Shown here piece by piece: positions 15,731-24,247 of a DNA stretch of 39,283 bases. The DNA is taken from assembly GCF_023333595.1 (NCBI RefSeq), contig NZ_JAIQZM010000033.1, positions 1 to 39,283 on the forward strand. Reading direction: 5' to 3'. The notes beneath the pieces were generated by a model. That model made no database searches. It was not told the DNA's origin and saw nothing but the letters and a program-made list of their open reading frames with translations. The stretch's first letter is position 1, and each line of letters begins with the position of its first letter. This stretch comes from Argonema galeatum A003/A1 (GTDB lineage Bacteria > Cyanobacteriota > Cyanobacteriia > Cyanobacteriales > Aerosakkonemataceae). The position numbers and the translations under genes were made by a program.

Positions 15731-16333
15731 CTACTTTATCGCTTCCATAAACAGAGAATTCGGACGATTATCCATCACTTCCACCTCTGGCAAACGACCT
15801 TCTTTGTAATTACACCTTATCACTTCCTGAAACCCAGTATTCAACAGAATCTTTCGCAGCAATTTTTCATTGTAATGCCAATGATGGCGATTCTTTTCTA
15901 ACTTTTCATTTGCTTCAAAAAATCCCGTCAAAAAAAATTCAGGATCTTGGGGATCGTAACTTTTAATCATTTCATCCAAATCTGGAACTACTACCCGAAA
16001 TATGCCACCCTTCTTGAGAACGCGAAACACCTCGGAAATACAATTTAAAGCCGTTTCCCTATACAAATGCTCCATCATGTGAGATGTATAGGCGCAAGAA
16101 AATGTCTCGTTAGGCCAAGGAAACTTTTTCCCAACATCTAGATATTCGACTTTGCTAAAAATTCCTTGCTGATGTTGCTGATAGCGCTGGTTAGAAAGCA
16201 CTTTTGACCGATGCAACACAAAAGGCAAACCAGGAAATTTTGATATAAAAATGTGGGGAGTAATATCAGTATTAATCCAGCCGGGATATACGCAGTCGAA
16301 ACATCCAATATGCAGCTTTTTTTCGACGCTCAT
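15731..16333 (-). CDS. SAM-dependent methyltransferase, Methyltransf_11-like
   Basis: A 200-residue methyltransferase on the opposite strand to the surrounding glycosyltransferases. It starts KKLHIGCFDCVYPGWINTDI, a motif I variant common in proteins labelled predicted SAM-dependent methyltransferase. It continues with FSCAYTSHMMEHLYRETALN, then EVFRVLKKGGIFRVVVPDLD, the usual acidic and post-I motifs. It probably methylates a sugar, or the polymer end. The reversed orientation means it cannot belong to the main operon; it has its own promoter in the 96-bp gap to the divergent GT2 gene (TATAATGC-like sequence near 16392). It may have been inserted separately. Confidence 0.85.
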   Translation of the reverse strand: MSVEKKLHIGCFDCVYPGWINTDITPHIFISKFPGLPFVLHRSKVLSNQRYQQHQQGIFSKVEYLDVGKKFPWPNETFSCAYTSHMMEHLYRETALNCISEVFRVLKKGGIFRVVVPDLDEMIKSYDPQDPEFFLTGFFEANEKLEKNRHHWHYNEKLLRKILLNTGFQEVIRCNYKEGRLPEVEVMDNRPNSLFMEAIK

Positions 16334-16429
16334 CTGTTTACCTCAAAAATTATTTTTACGTTACATTTATCCGCTTTAGCCTTAAACTTAGTATAATGCT
16401 TTTTGAGCCAGGTCAACAATTAGGGGCTA

Positions 16430-17269
16430 ATGAAAAGTAATAGCATAGCTGTACTCATGTCTTGCTATAACCGTAAGCAGAAAACCTTGGATTGTCTAGC
16501 TGATCTCTTCAGTCAGGTACTCCCAGACACGGTTAACCTCACCGTCTATCTCGTCGATGATGGTAGCACCGACGGCACAAGCGAAGCCGTGGAACAAGCT
16601 TATCCAAACGTAAAAATTCTTCACGGAGATGGCAACCTATTTTGGAATGGGGGGATGCGGTGGGCTTTTGCCGAAGCGATGAAATCCGACTGCGACTATT
16701 ACCTTTGGCTTAACGATGATACTCTGCTGTATCCGCAAGCCTTAAATACTCTACTGGCAACCGAGCGTCGCCTAGCCGAGCAAGGTCATCTGCGTACTAT
16801 CATAGTAGGTTCGGCTTGCGATCCTGAAACGGGTAAGCTCACCTACGGAGGTATGGTACAAAGTAGCTGGTGGCACCCCCTGAAATTTCAATTAGTAGAA
16901 CCAAGCGAACAACCCCAACCTTGTCACACCTTCAATGGTAACTGCGTGCTTCTTCCGCGATCGGTAGTCGAAATAGTTGGGAACTTAGACGAAGCTTTTA
17001 AACATCGGGTGGGAGACTTAGACTATGGTTTGCGAAGCTTGCGACAAGGGTGTACTATTTGGGTAGATCCATACTATGTGGGAACCTGTCCCCGAAACAT
17101 AAACCAACCCCTGCGCTTACGCTTGGAAAAATTGGCTCAACCCAAAGGCTTACCGCCCCAAGAGTGGAAAATATTTTCCAGCCGTCATGCAGGTCTGTTC
17201 TGGCCAATTTATTGGTTGTTACCCTATATAAGATTGCGTTTGTTATCAGCATTAGGAAGAGAAGACTAA
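16430..17269 (+). CDS. Glycosyltransferase family 2
   Basis: A GT-A inverting transferase of 279 residues. It begins IAVLMSCYNRKQKTLDCLAD. The nucleotide-binding signature is YLVDDGSTDGTSEAVE, GNLFWNGGMRWAFAEA is a subgroup signature, and YYLWLNDDTLLYP holds the metal-binding DD. NGNCVLLPRSVV and VGDLDYGLRSLRQG complete the catalytic region. This subgroup includes rhamnosyltransferase-like enzymes, but the donor cannot be read from sequence. A Shine-Dalgarno AGGGG lies 5 bases before the ATG. It starts a new transcription block, divergent from the methyltransferase, and is followed after 17 bp by a GT4 gene. Confidence 0.9.
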   Translation: MKSNSIAVLMSCYNRKQKTLDCLADLFSQVLPDTVNLTVYLVDDGSTDGTSEAVEQAYPNVKILHGDGNLFWNGGMRWAFAEAMKSDCDYYLWLNDDTLLYPQALNTLLATERRLAEQGHLRTIIVGSACDPETGKLTYGGMVQSSWWHPLKFQLVEPSEQPQPCHTFNGNCVLLPRSVVEIVGNLDEAFKHRVGDLDYGLRSLRQGCTIWVDPYYVGTCPRNINQPLRLRLEKLAQPKGLPPQEWKIFSSRHAGLFWPIYWLLPYIRLRLLSALGRED

Positions 17270-17286
17270 AACGGGGTATTCCCAGC

Positions 17287-18402
17287 ATGAATTCAGAGCA
17301 GCAAAAATATAAACTAGCTCTTTTAGTGAACACGATCGCTCCCTATCGCCTGCCCATATATCAAACCCTGGGTTCATACTTCAACTTGAGTATCTTCCAC
17401 GGCGGCGATGAGCAAAATAGATCTGGATGGCAGAACGTAGAAAGCAAACTTAGCAATATCAAAGTCAAACGTTCTTGGGGAATAACCCTACAGTGGCGTC
17501 AAGGGAAAAAGGGCGGAACTTACGATCGCCGCTTCACTCACATTACCCCTGGTTATCTGCTAGATTTGTGGAAATTTCGCCCGGATGCGATCGTTACCAA
17601 TGAAATGGGTTTCCGCAGCTTAGCAGCTTTAATCTACGGCACAATCTTCGGCATTCCAGTTTGGGTTTGGTGGGGAGGAACGCTACATACCGAAATATCC
17701 AGAAAATTATTCAAAAAAGCTCTCCGCCGCTTGTTTATTCCCTGGGTGAAACACTGGATCAGCTATGGAGAAACCTCCACAGAGTACCTTTTGAGTCTGG
17801 GAATTCCCAAAAACAAAATATTGCAAATTCAAAACTGCGTTGATGAGCAATTGTATTTAGAGCCAAAAGCACCAAAAGTACAGCGCGAAACCAAACCCGT
17901 ATTTCTGTATGTAGGACAGATGATCAACAGAAAAGGCGTTGATAAACTATTAGAAGCGGCCTTTAAAGTGCAGCAAGAAGGACACCGCTTTTCCCTCCTG
18001 TTGGTTGGCGGTGGGCCAGAAAAAACTGCTCTAGAAGCTTTAGCCCAAAAACTGAATTTGCAAAACGTAACCTTTTACCCTCCCCAACCGCCGGATGTTA
18101 TGCCCAGTATTTATTGCAGCGCCGATTATCTGGTATTTCCCACCTTGGAAGATGTGTGGGGATTAGTTGTGAATGAAGCGCTTTGGTCTGGCGTTCCCGT
18201 GCTATCCTCAATCTATGCAGGTTGTTCTAAAGAACTGCTACCCAGCCAAAACATATTCGATCCCTTAAATGAAGATGATTTTGTAGCGACTTTGAAAAGA
18301 GCGTTGGCAGGTGAGGTGGCCTACCCTGACCACTCTAGACTGAAAACCTGTGCAGAAGTAGCGGAGATGATTATTAACGACATCAAAAGCGTCCTTAAAT
18401 AA
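17287..18402 (+). CDS. Glycosyltransferase family 4
   Basis: A 371-residue GT-B enzyme. The frame is open from 17050, but that would overlap the previous gene by over 200 bases. ATG 17287 precedes the conserved start (YKLALLVNTIAPYRLPIYQT), so it is chosen. The C-terminal domain shows PVFLYVGQMINRKGVDKLLE, SLLLVGGGPEK and the acceptor region EDVWGLVVNEALWSGVPVLS. The preceding part carries IPVWVWWGGTLHTE, found in GT4 enzymes of polysaccharide loci. It is cytosolic and probably co-transcribed with the GT2 gene upstream. Confidence 0.9.
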   Translation: MNSEQQKYKLALLVNTIAPYRLPIYQTLGSYFNLSIFHGGDEQNRSGWQNVESKLSNIKVKRSWGITLQWRQGKKGGTYDRRFTHITPGYLLDLWKFRPDAIVTNEMGFRSLAALIYGTIFGIPVWVWWGGTLHTEISRKLFKKALRRLFIPWVKHWISYGETSTEYLLSLGIPKNKILQIQNCVDEQLYLEPKAPKVQRETKPVFLYVGQMINRKGVDKLLEAAFKVQQEGHRFSLLLVGGGPEKTALEALAQKLNLQNVTFYPPQPPDVMPSIYCSADYLVFPTLEDVWGLVVNEALWSGVPVLSSIYAGCSKELLPSQNIFDPLNEDDFVATLKRALAGEVAYPDHSRLKTCAEVAEMIINDIKSVLK

Positions 18403-18446
18403 TTAACAAAATTCGCTTAATAAATTTCGATATAAAGAGGGAAACA

Positions 18447-19406
18447 ATGGCATTAATATCCAAGGTATTTCGGAAAATATCAAATCTACTTTATATAAAA
18501 AGAAATCTAGAATCAAAAAGAAAAGTAGATCTAATTAGAAAAGATAGAAAGGAATTTACATATCATGAAAATCCTAATATTACACTAATTATACAGTTTT
18601 TCAACAAGCGACAAAATATCACTCAAATAATGGAAAGTGTCCGCCGAACTTCGGCAGAAGAAATCATTATCATTGATGATGGTTCTGCGGATGGTTCCTA
18701 CGAAGATTGGCTTAAATACCTAACCAGGCCAAATGACTTTCTGCTTCGGTGTAATGATATTTTTGAAATCAGAACTTATGATAGAGCCATAAATATGGCA
18801 AGAGGAGAGTATATTTGTTTACTGCAAGATGATGATATTCCTCCACCAAATAACACCTGGATAGAGGAGGCTATAAAATTATTTGAAACTTTTCCTAATT
18901 TGCTGATTTTAGGCGGAAGACAAGGGTTAGAACTGCTTACGCCCGATCCAATCGAGCTGAATGGCGATCCCAAATATCAAAAAATAGGAAATTTAGCTGG
19001 TTCTCCAGGAATTGCTAAGTATCGCGTTTACGATCGTCCTCTCTACACAGAACCTAAATCGGGAATTCCCTTCATGTTTACAATGGTGGTAAATCGCGCT
19101 CCCACCATTCTCAGGAGAGAAGCTTTTCTCAAGATAGGCGGCATCAATCAAGAATATGCCCCCTTTCAATGCGATGATGTCGATGCTTGTCTGAGAGCAT
19201 GGTTAGCAGGGTATCAAGTTGGTTTATATACCTGTCCCTTTTCTAGAGATGTTGGTAGAGGTGGCATGAGAGTCTTTAACAGCGAAAAAGTTCCAGCCCA
19301 AGCAACTAAAAACTGGCAGAAAATTTATGCTACTTACTCTCTAAATATTGCTGATGGCTCGCTAGAAAATCTCGTACAAAATGCGAATAAGTACTTTACT
19401 GCGTAA
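18447..19406 (+). CDS. Glycosyltransferase family 2
   Basis: A GT-A transferase of 319 residues preceded by a strong Shine-Dalgarno (AGAGGGAAAC). The first ~30 residues are basic and polar. The catalytic domain begins ITLIIQFFNKRQNITQIMES, then EIIIIDDGSADGSYEDW. GEYICLLQDDDIPPPNNTW holds the metal-binding DDD triplet. FQCDDVDACLRAWLAGYQVG is the C-terminal catalytic patch. AT-rich like the cassette interior. No membrane helix. The sugar donor is unknown. Confidence 0.88.
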   Translation: MALISKVFRKISNLLYIKRNLESKRKVDLIRKDRKEFTYHENPNITLIIQFFNKRQNITQIMESVRRTSAEEIIIIDDGSADGSYEDWLKYLTRPNDFLLRCNDIFEIRTYDRAINMARGEYICLLQDDDIPPPNNTWIEEAIKLFETFPNLLILGGRQGLELLTPDPIELNGDPKYQKIGNLAGSPGIAKYRVYDRPLYTEPKSGIPFMFTMVVNRAPTILRREAFLKIGGINQEYAPFQCDDVDACLRAWLAGYQVGLYTCPFSRDVGRGGMRVFNSEKVPAQATKNWQKIYATYSLNIADGSLENLVQNANKYFTA

Positions 19407-19447
19407 ACTCCTAGAAATGGAAAGAGGAAGTCTTTAAAATGTAGATC

Positions 19448-19595
19448 ATGCAAGAGTTCAAAAAACCTTTTTTTTAGTCGCTTTATCGATCAGTTTATAC
19501 TACAGCTATGCCTTAATATTCCAATAGAACAGTGGGGGAAAGACCGTCAAAATGTCATAAATAATTTCGTCGATCGAGTACAAAAGGTTCTCTAA
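19448..19595 (+). pseudogene. Short coding remnant with a T8 frameshift
   Basis: ATG 19448 reads MQEFKKPFF and meets TAG at a run of eight T (19468-19475). Taking one T out continues as SRFIDQFILQLCLNIPIEQW, then GKDRQNVINNFVDRVQKVL, and stops at 19593-19595, giving 48 residues of plausible protein. The post-run frame is also open back to the GT2 stop but has no start codon. Family unknown; it could be a small protein or the tail of a lost transferase. It lies in the ~210-bp gap before the glycoside hydrolase. Confidence 0.35.
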
Positions 19596-19616
19596 CTATT
19601 AGAAAAGTTTGATTTT

Positions 19617-20834
19617 ATGCGCCCTAAACGCTGGCTAATTCTTTTCCTATTTTTCTCACTAGGCATTCTTGTAGCCCGCGGGGGAATTTCTGTTGGGCAG
19701 AGAGCCAATCTCGATCCCCCTTCTGACCTTATTCCAGCCAGTTTTTTTGGCATTCACATCCATGACGACCCCGCCACAATTCCTTGGTCTAACGTGCCTT
19801 TTGCAACCTGGCGTTTGTGGGATGCCTATGTAGCTTGGCCTAATTTAGAGCCACAAAAAGGTGAATGGCGTTTTGAAAGATTGGACAAATACTTGGCGCT
19901 AGCCCAGAAAAACAAGGTAGAGATTCTCCTACCGCTAAGTCTTTCGCCTACGTGGGCTTCGGCGCGACCTCAAGAGCGATCGCCTTATTTTCCAGGTGCC
20001 GCTGCCGAACCCAAGCAAATAGAAGACTGGCGCAACTATGTACGTACCGTGGCAACCCGTTATAAGGGTAAAATACGATACTACCAGCTTTGGAACGAAC
20101 CCAATTACAAAACCTTTTATACTGGTACGGTAGAACAGATGGTAACTCTATCACGGGAAGCTTACCAAATTCTCAAACAGGTAGATCCTTCCATCACAGT
20201 TGTTTCTCCATCTGCCACAACTTATCAAGACGAGGATACATCTTGGGTGGAAGAATACTTTGCTAAGGGCGGTGGAAATTACGCCGATGCGATCGCCTAT
20301 CACTTTTATGTAAAAAAAGGCCAAAAACCGGAGAAAATTATACCATTAATTACCACAGTTAAAGAGATTATGGCAAAGTATGGACTCAGCCACAAACCTC
20401 TTTGGAATACAGAAGCAGGTTGGGACAGGAAGATGCTCTCTTCCGATCGCGAACAAGCTGCTTATCTCGTCCGCGCCTATATTCTGAATTGGACAGCTGG
20501 GGTGTCTCGTTTTTACTACTACGGTTTGCATATGACCCCGCCGAATCTGAGAACACTGACACCAGCTGCGATCGCTTATGCTAACGTGCAAAAATGGTTG
20601 ATAGGAAACCGGATGACCAGCTGTACTGAGAACCAGAACACCTGGACTTGCCATCTCACCCGTGATGGTGGCTATAGTGCTTGGATTGTGTGGAACCCAG
20701 AACACCAGTTGCGCTTCCAGATCCCCGATACTTGGAGAGTGAAACAGATACAGGACTTGACCGGAACCAAGCGCAAGTTGCCAGCCGACAGAACTGTCGA
20801 AATTGCTCTTGAACCCTTATTATTCGAGAAGTAA
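19617..20834 (+). CDS. Clan GH-A-like glycoside hydrolase of the polysaccharide locus
   Basis: A 405-residue protein with an N-terminal signal or anchor helix (WLILFLFFSLGILVA), so it acts outside the cytoplasmic membrane. The rest is a TIM-barrel glycosidase pattern. FATWRLWDAYVAWPNLEPQK begins the barrel. YQLWNEPN places the acid/base Glu at residue 161, and PLWNTEAGW places the nucleophile Glu at residue 266, the clan GH-A arrangement (GH5/GH39-like). This resembles PslG-type hydrolases that trim or release the polymer during Psl export in Pseudomonas. By analogy this enzyme may cut the locus's own product; the substrate is inference. No Shine-Dalgarno is evident. Confidence 0.85.
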   Translation: MRPKRWLILFLFFSLGILVARGGISVGQRANLDPPSDLIPASFFGIHIHDDPATIPWSNVPFATWRLWDAYVAWPNLEPQKGEWRFERLDKYLALAQKNKVEILLPLSLSPTWASARPQERSPYFPGAAAEPKQIEDWRNYVRTVATRYKGKIRYYQLWNEPNYKTFYTGTVEQMVTLSREAYQILKQVDPSITVVSPSATTYQDEDTSWVEEYFAKGGGNYADAIAYHFYVKKGQKPEKIIPLITTVKEIMAKYGLSHKPLWNTEAGWDRKMLSSDREQAAYLVRAYILNWTAGVSRFYYYGLHMTPPNLRTLTPAAIAYANVQKWLIGNRMTSCTENQNTWTCHLTRDGGYSAWIVWNPEHQLRFQIPDTWRVKQIQDLTGTKRKLPADRTVEIALEPLLFEK

Positions 20835-20871
20835 GCACCGTGAAGATGCAGCTATCAGATCATCACATACA

Positions 20872-21912
20872 ATGAATAATAGCACTGTTCATATTTGCAC
20901 CTGGATTCATTGCGATTTTACAGGAGAAGAAAGCAATTACCCCCAGGTTGGTAGAATATCGTCATCCCCAGAGTTTCAGGAAGTTTACTGGCGCTGTGCC
21001 ATCGTTTATTTTGCTTCCAGCATTAGAAACAACCCCCAAGCAAATCATATTTTATTTACAAATATCAACCAAAACAAAATCCCCAACACAGGAAAATTCA
21101 AAACTCAAGATTTTCTAGTTGATAAAAATGTGAAAATAGTCACATTACCATTTACCTACCAGCCACCCAAAAATTACTTCCAAAAATGGAGAAATCAATT
21201 TTATCTATTTGATATTATGAAATATTTAAGCAATAATAGTGGTTTATACGACAGCTTAATTTTGCTTGATTCTGATTGCGTGTGGATAGATTCAGTAGAT
21301 AAAATTGTAGCTGATCTAGAGAAATATGGTGTACTTACTTACGAGATAGATTACCCACCCGCTCACAAAATTATCGGTTTGAGCCGACTGGAGATGCAAA
21401 CAATTTATGAGGAACTCGACAATAAAAGCTTGGAGGAGCTTCCCAAGTATTTTGGCGGAGAATGGTTTGCTGCCAGCGGAAGAGAAATCAGAAAAATAGC
21501 CGCAGAAATAGACTCAACTTGGGAGTGGTCATTAAGAAAATTTGCCCATAATCAGCCAAAATTTAACGAATCTTCATATAATTTAAGCTATATTTATCAC
21601 AAATTAGGCTACGATGCTGGAACGGGAAACCCTTACATCAGAAGGATATGGACAACCCTATTTAGGAATAACAATGCTAGTAGTGAAGATTTTAAACTTC
21701 ATATTTGGCATATGCTCGCCGAAAAGAAATATGGCATAAAAAGGCTTTTTAAGGAAGTATCGAATCCAGAATCTTTATTTTGGAAGTTGCCTCCAGGAAA
21801 GCCATTTGCTGAGTATGCCGGACGTTATCTAGGGATACCGAAACGCACCCCCTTAAAGTTAAGTCTGGATTTGTTCGACGCTGTAAAGTCAAGGTTAAGA
21901 AAGAAAATCTGA
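20872..21912 (+). CDS. Predicted glycosyltransferase-like protein (GT-A, DSD motif)
   Basis: A 346-residue protein starting MNNSTVHICTWIHCDFTGEE. An upstream in-frame ATG at 20803 would overlap the hydrolase gene and adds no conserved sequence. LYDSLILLDSDCVWIDSVDK has the DxD metal-binding motif of GT-A transferases. The GGEWFAASGREI patch fits the acceptor side, and NLSYIYHKLGYDAG lies further on. The C-terminus is basic (SRLRKKI). No family name is secure. AT-rich, in line with the inner cassette. It sits between the hydrolase and a GT4 gene, which supports a role in repeat-unit assembly. Confidence 0.65.
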   Translation: MNNSTVHICTWIHCDFTGEESNYPQVGRISSSPEFQEVYWRCAIVYFASSIRNNPQANHILFTNINQNKIPNTGKFKTQDFLVDKNVKIVTLPFTYQPPKNYFQKWRNQFYLFDIMKYLSNNSGLYDSLILLDSDCVWIDSVDKIVADLEKYGVLTYEIDYPPAHKIIGLSRLEMQTIYEELDNKSLEELPKYFGGEWFAASGREIRKIAAEIDSTWEWSLRKFAHNQPKFNESSYNLSYIYHKLGYDAGTGNPYIRRIWTTLFRNNNASSEDFKLHIWHMLAEKKYGIKRLFKEVSNPESLFWKLPPGKPFAEYAGRYLGIPKRTPLKLSLDLFDAVKSRLRKKI

Positions 21913-22107
21913 ATGTGTGGCGACAAAGTACTTGGACAAAGACAAAGCGCGGGTGAGTCGATCCATCAAATCAGCTGCGATCCCTTATACTGAAAAACAG
22001 AAATCATTGATGGCAAAGTCGATGACCACCCGTACTCAGAGTCAGCACACCTCAATTTGGCAGAATTGGACAGCCAAGGGCCATTTATTGTTAGAAAAAC
22101 AAGCGAC
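21913..22107 (+). other. 195-bp spacer with no supported gene
   Basis: A GTG-started 64-codon frame at 21917-22111 runs through here, but it overlaps the next gene's start, has no Shine-Dalgarno and matches nothing familiar. The spacer may be the decayed end of another gene. No hairpin terminator is evident. Confidence 0.3.
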
Positions 22108-23274
22108 GTGAAAATACTGCTACTGCATAACCTTTATCAAATCCCCGGCGGCGAGGATGTAGTCGTGCAGGCAGAAAAAGCCTTGCTGGAAGCCAACGGT
22201 CATGATGTCGCCTTGCTAGAAGCCGACAACGATGCGATCGCAAATCGCTTTAGCCAAGTCATTACCGCCGCCAACGCCATCTACTCCCCTAGCGCAAAAC
22301 AACGGGTGCGGATAGAAATAGCCAAGTTTAAGCCAGATATCGTACACATACACAATTTTTTCCCCCTGCTGTCTCCCTCAGTTTACGATGCTTGCCAGGA
22401 AGCTGGCGTGCCAGTGATTCAAACCCTGCACAACTACCGCCTACTTTGCCCCAACGCCTTCTTGTTTCGCGACGGGCACGCTTGCGAAGACTGTTTGGGG
22501 AAGTTTGTCCCTTGGCCCGGAGTAGTTCACGCCTGCTACCGGGGAAGCCGGGTAGGTTCTGGTGTGGTGGCGGCAATGCTAACCATGCACCGTGCCAAGG
22601 GAACCTGGAACGAAAAAGTAAACCTGTACATCGCTTTGACTGAGTTTGCCCGCGAAAAGTTTATCGAGGGAGGTTTGCTCGTCCACAAACTCTTCGTTAA
22701 GCCTAACTTCGTTCCCGACCCAGGTGTCGGTCATGGACGCGGGGACTACGCCCTCTTTGTCGGGCGTCTTTCCCCAGAAAAAGGTTTGGACACCCTGCTT
22801 GCTGCGTGGGAACGTCATTCACCGCCAATTCCCCTGAAAATAGTGGGGGACGGCCCCTCAGCCCTGCAACTGCAAGCTGCTGCACAAAAAATCAAGGGAG
22901 TCGAATGGATGGGGAGGCAGTCCAAGGAGCAAGTGCAGGCTTTAATGAAAGATGCCCTGCTACTTGTGGTTCCCTCTGTATGGTACGAAGGCTGCCTGAT
23001 GGTCATCCTGGAAGCTTACGCCGTTGGTTTACCAGTAATTGCTAGCAACATAGGCAGCATAACCTGCATGGTTGCACAGGGTCGTACCGGCCTGCTTTTT
23101 CGTCCAGGCGACCCAGAAGACCTAGCAGCTAAACTTGAGTGGGCATTAGCACACCCAACCGCTTTAGCAAGTATGCGCCTCAATGCGCGTGCCGAGTTTG
23201 AAGCCAAATACACAGAAACGCAAAACTATCAGCAATTAATGCAAATTTACGATTTAGCTCGCCGCATTAGATAA
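22108..23274 (+). CDS. Glycosyltransferase family 4
   Basis: A GT-B transferase of 388 residues. GTG 22108 is chosen because the family start (KILLLHNLYQIPGGEDVVVQ) follows directly; the upstream ATG 22057 would add 17 unrelated residues. Other landmarks are PDIVHIHNFFPLLSPSVYDA, VIQTLHNYRLLCPNAFLFRD, a Cys pair CEDCLG, YALFVGRLSPEKGLDTLLAA and the E(x7)E motif EGCLMVILEAYAVGLPVIAS. It is noticeably more GC-rich than the genes before it, suggesting a different history from the AT-rich cassette. It is followed after 2 bp by the WecG-type gene, so they form a tight pair. Confidence 0.92.
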   Translation: MKILLLHNLYQIPGGEDVVVQAEKALLEANGHDVALLEADNDAIANRFSQVITAANAIYSPSAKQRVRIEIAKFKPDIVHIHNFFPLLSPSVYDACQEAGVPVIQTLHNYRLLCPNAFLFRDGHACEDCLGKFVPWPGVVHACYRGSRVGSGVVAAMLTMHRAKGTWNEKVNLYIALTEFAREKFIEGGLLVHKLFVKPNFVPDPGVGHGRGDYALFVGRLSPEKGLDTLLAAWERHSPPIPLKIVGDGPSALQLQAAAQKIKGVEWMGRQSKEQVQALMKDALLLVVPSVWYEGCLMVILEAYAVGLPVIASNIGSITCMVAQGRTGLLFRPGDPEDLAAKLEWALAHPTALASMRLNARAEFEAKYTETQNYQQLMQIYDLARRIR

Positions 23275-23276
23275 CC

Positions 23277-24083
23277 ATGAACCTGCCAACTTTACCCAAA
23301 CCTCCAAGCAAAACAAGTGTCTTAGGAATTGGAGTTAGTCGGACTAACTATAAAGAATGCACTGAATTTATTATTGAAAGCGCACGACTGCATCAAGCTT
23401 GCACCGTTGCACCGACCCCCGTTCACGGAATTATGACCGGCTATCTTGACCCTTTGGGTCATGGATATCGTCTCAACAAATTTACTATGGTCACCCCTGA
23501 TGGCCAACCTGTGCGCTGGGCGATAAACCTACTGCGTAATAAAAACGAAAAAGAACTGCGCGATCGCGTTTACGGCCCAACCCTAATGTTGCATCTCTGC
23601 GAACGAGCCGCTGCTGAAAATATTAGTATTTTTATCTACGGATCTACTCCACTTGTTCTCGAAAATTTGCAAGTTAATTTGAAAACAAAATTCCCCAACT
23701 TGATGATTGCTGGCGCAATTTCTCCTCCCTTTCGAGCTTTAACCCAGAAAGAAGAGGCCGCTTACAATACACAAATTCGCGAATCTGGTGCCCGTATTGT
23801 TTTTGTCGGATTGGGCTGCCCGCGCCAAGAAGCTTGGGCATTTGAACATTCCCATCAACTAAACATTCCTATAGTTTGTGTAGGTGCCGCTTTTGATTTC
23901 CACGCAGGCAACATCCCTCAAGCTCCACCCTGGATGCAACGCTTTGGTTTAGAATGGTTCTTCCGCCTTACTCAAGAGCCTATCCGACTCTGGCAGCGCT
24001 ACTTATTGCTCAATCCTCTTTACCTAATTCTCTTGTTTTTACAGCTGAGCAAATTGCTTCCAGTTAAAGCTCCGACAGATTGA
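23277..24083 (+). CDS. WecG/TagA/CpsF family glycosyltransferase (GT26)
   Basis: A 268-residue transferase that typically adds the second sugar (often an aminosugar derivative) to the lipid-linked primer on the inner membrane face. Family landmarks are VLGIGVSRTNYKECTEFIIE, VTPDGQPVRWAINLL, DRVYGPTLMLHLCERAA, IFIYGSTPLVLENL, IVFVGLGCPRQEAWAFEH and CVGAAFDFHAGNIPQAPPWM. QRFGLEWFFRLTQEPIRLWQ is the hallmark end. The C-terminal hydrophobic stretch (LLLNPLYLILLFLQLS) may attach it to the membrane. It lies convergent to the initiating transferase gene, with a 164-bp gap that shows no gene. Confidence 0.95.
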   Translation: MNLPTLPKPPSKTSVLGIGVSRTNYKECTEFIIESARLHQACTVAPTPVHGIMTGYLDPLGHGYRLNKFTMVTPDGQPVRWAINLLRNKNEKELRDRVYGPTLMLHLCERAAAENISIFIYGSTPLVLENLQVNLKTKFPNLMIAGAISPPFRALTQKEEAAYNTQIRESGARIVFVGLGCPRQEAWAFEHSHQLNIPIVCVGAAFDFHAGNIPQAPPWMQRFGLEWFFRLTQEPIRLWQRYLLLNPLYLILLFLQLSKLLPVKAPTD

Positions 24084-24247
24084 AAAACGGATTTTAGCGA
24101 TATCGGAATTGTTCAGGCCAACCAATAATTTTGGCTATAACATAAATAGTATGGTTAAAAATAAATAATACCTCTCCTCTGCGTTTATAACGAAAAGCAA
24201 TCAACCAAACGCAATATGACCTATCAACTCAATAGCAGACAAGAAAT

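Noticed and set aside
17050..17286. N-terminal extension of the GT4 gene
   Set aside because: It overlaps the upstream GT2 gene by 220 bases; the conserved family start begins right after ATG 17287.
20803..20871. Upstream start for the DSD-motif transferase
   Set aside because: It overlaps the hydrolase stop and adds unrelated residues; ATG 20872 fits better.
22328..23213. Several 60-83 codon frames on both strands over the GT4 gene at 22108
   Set aside because: They are by-products of its higher GC content; the GT4 frame explains the region fully.
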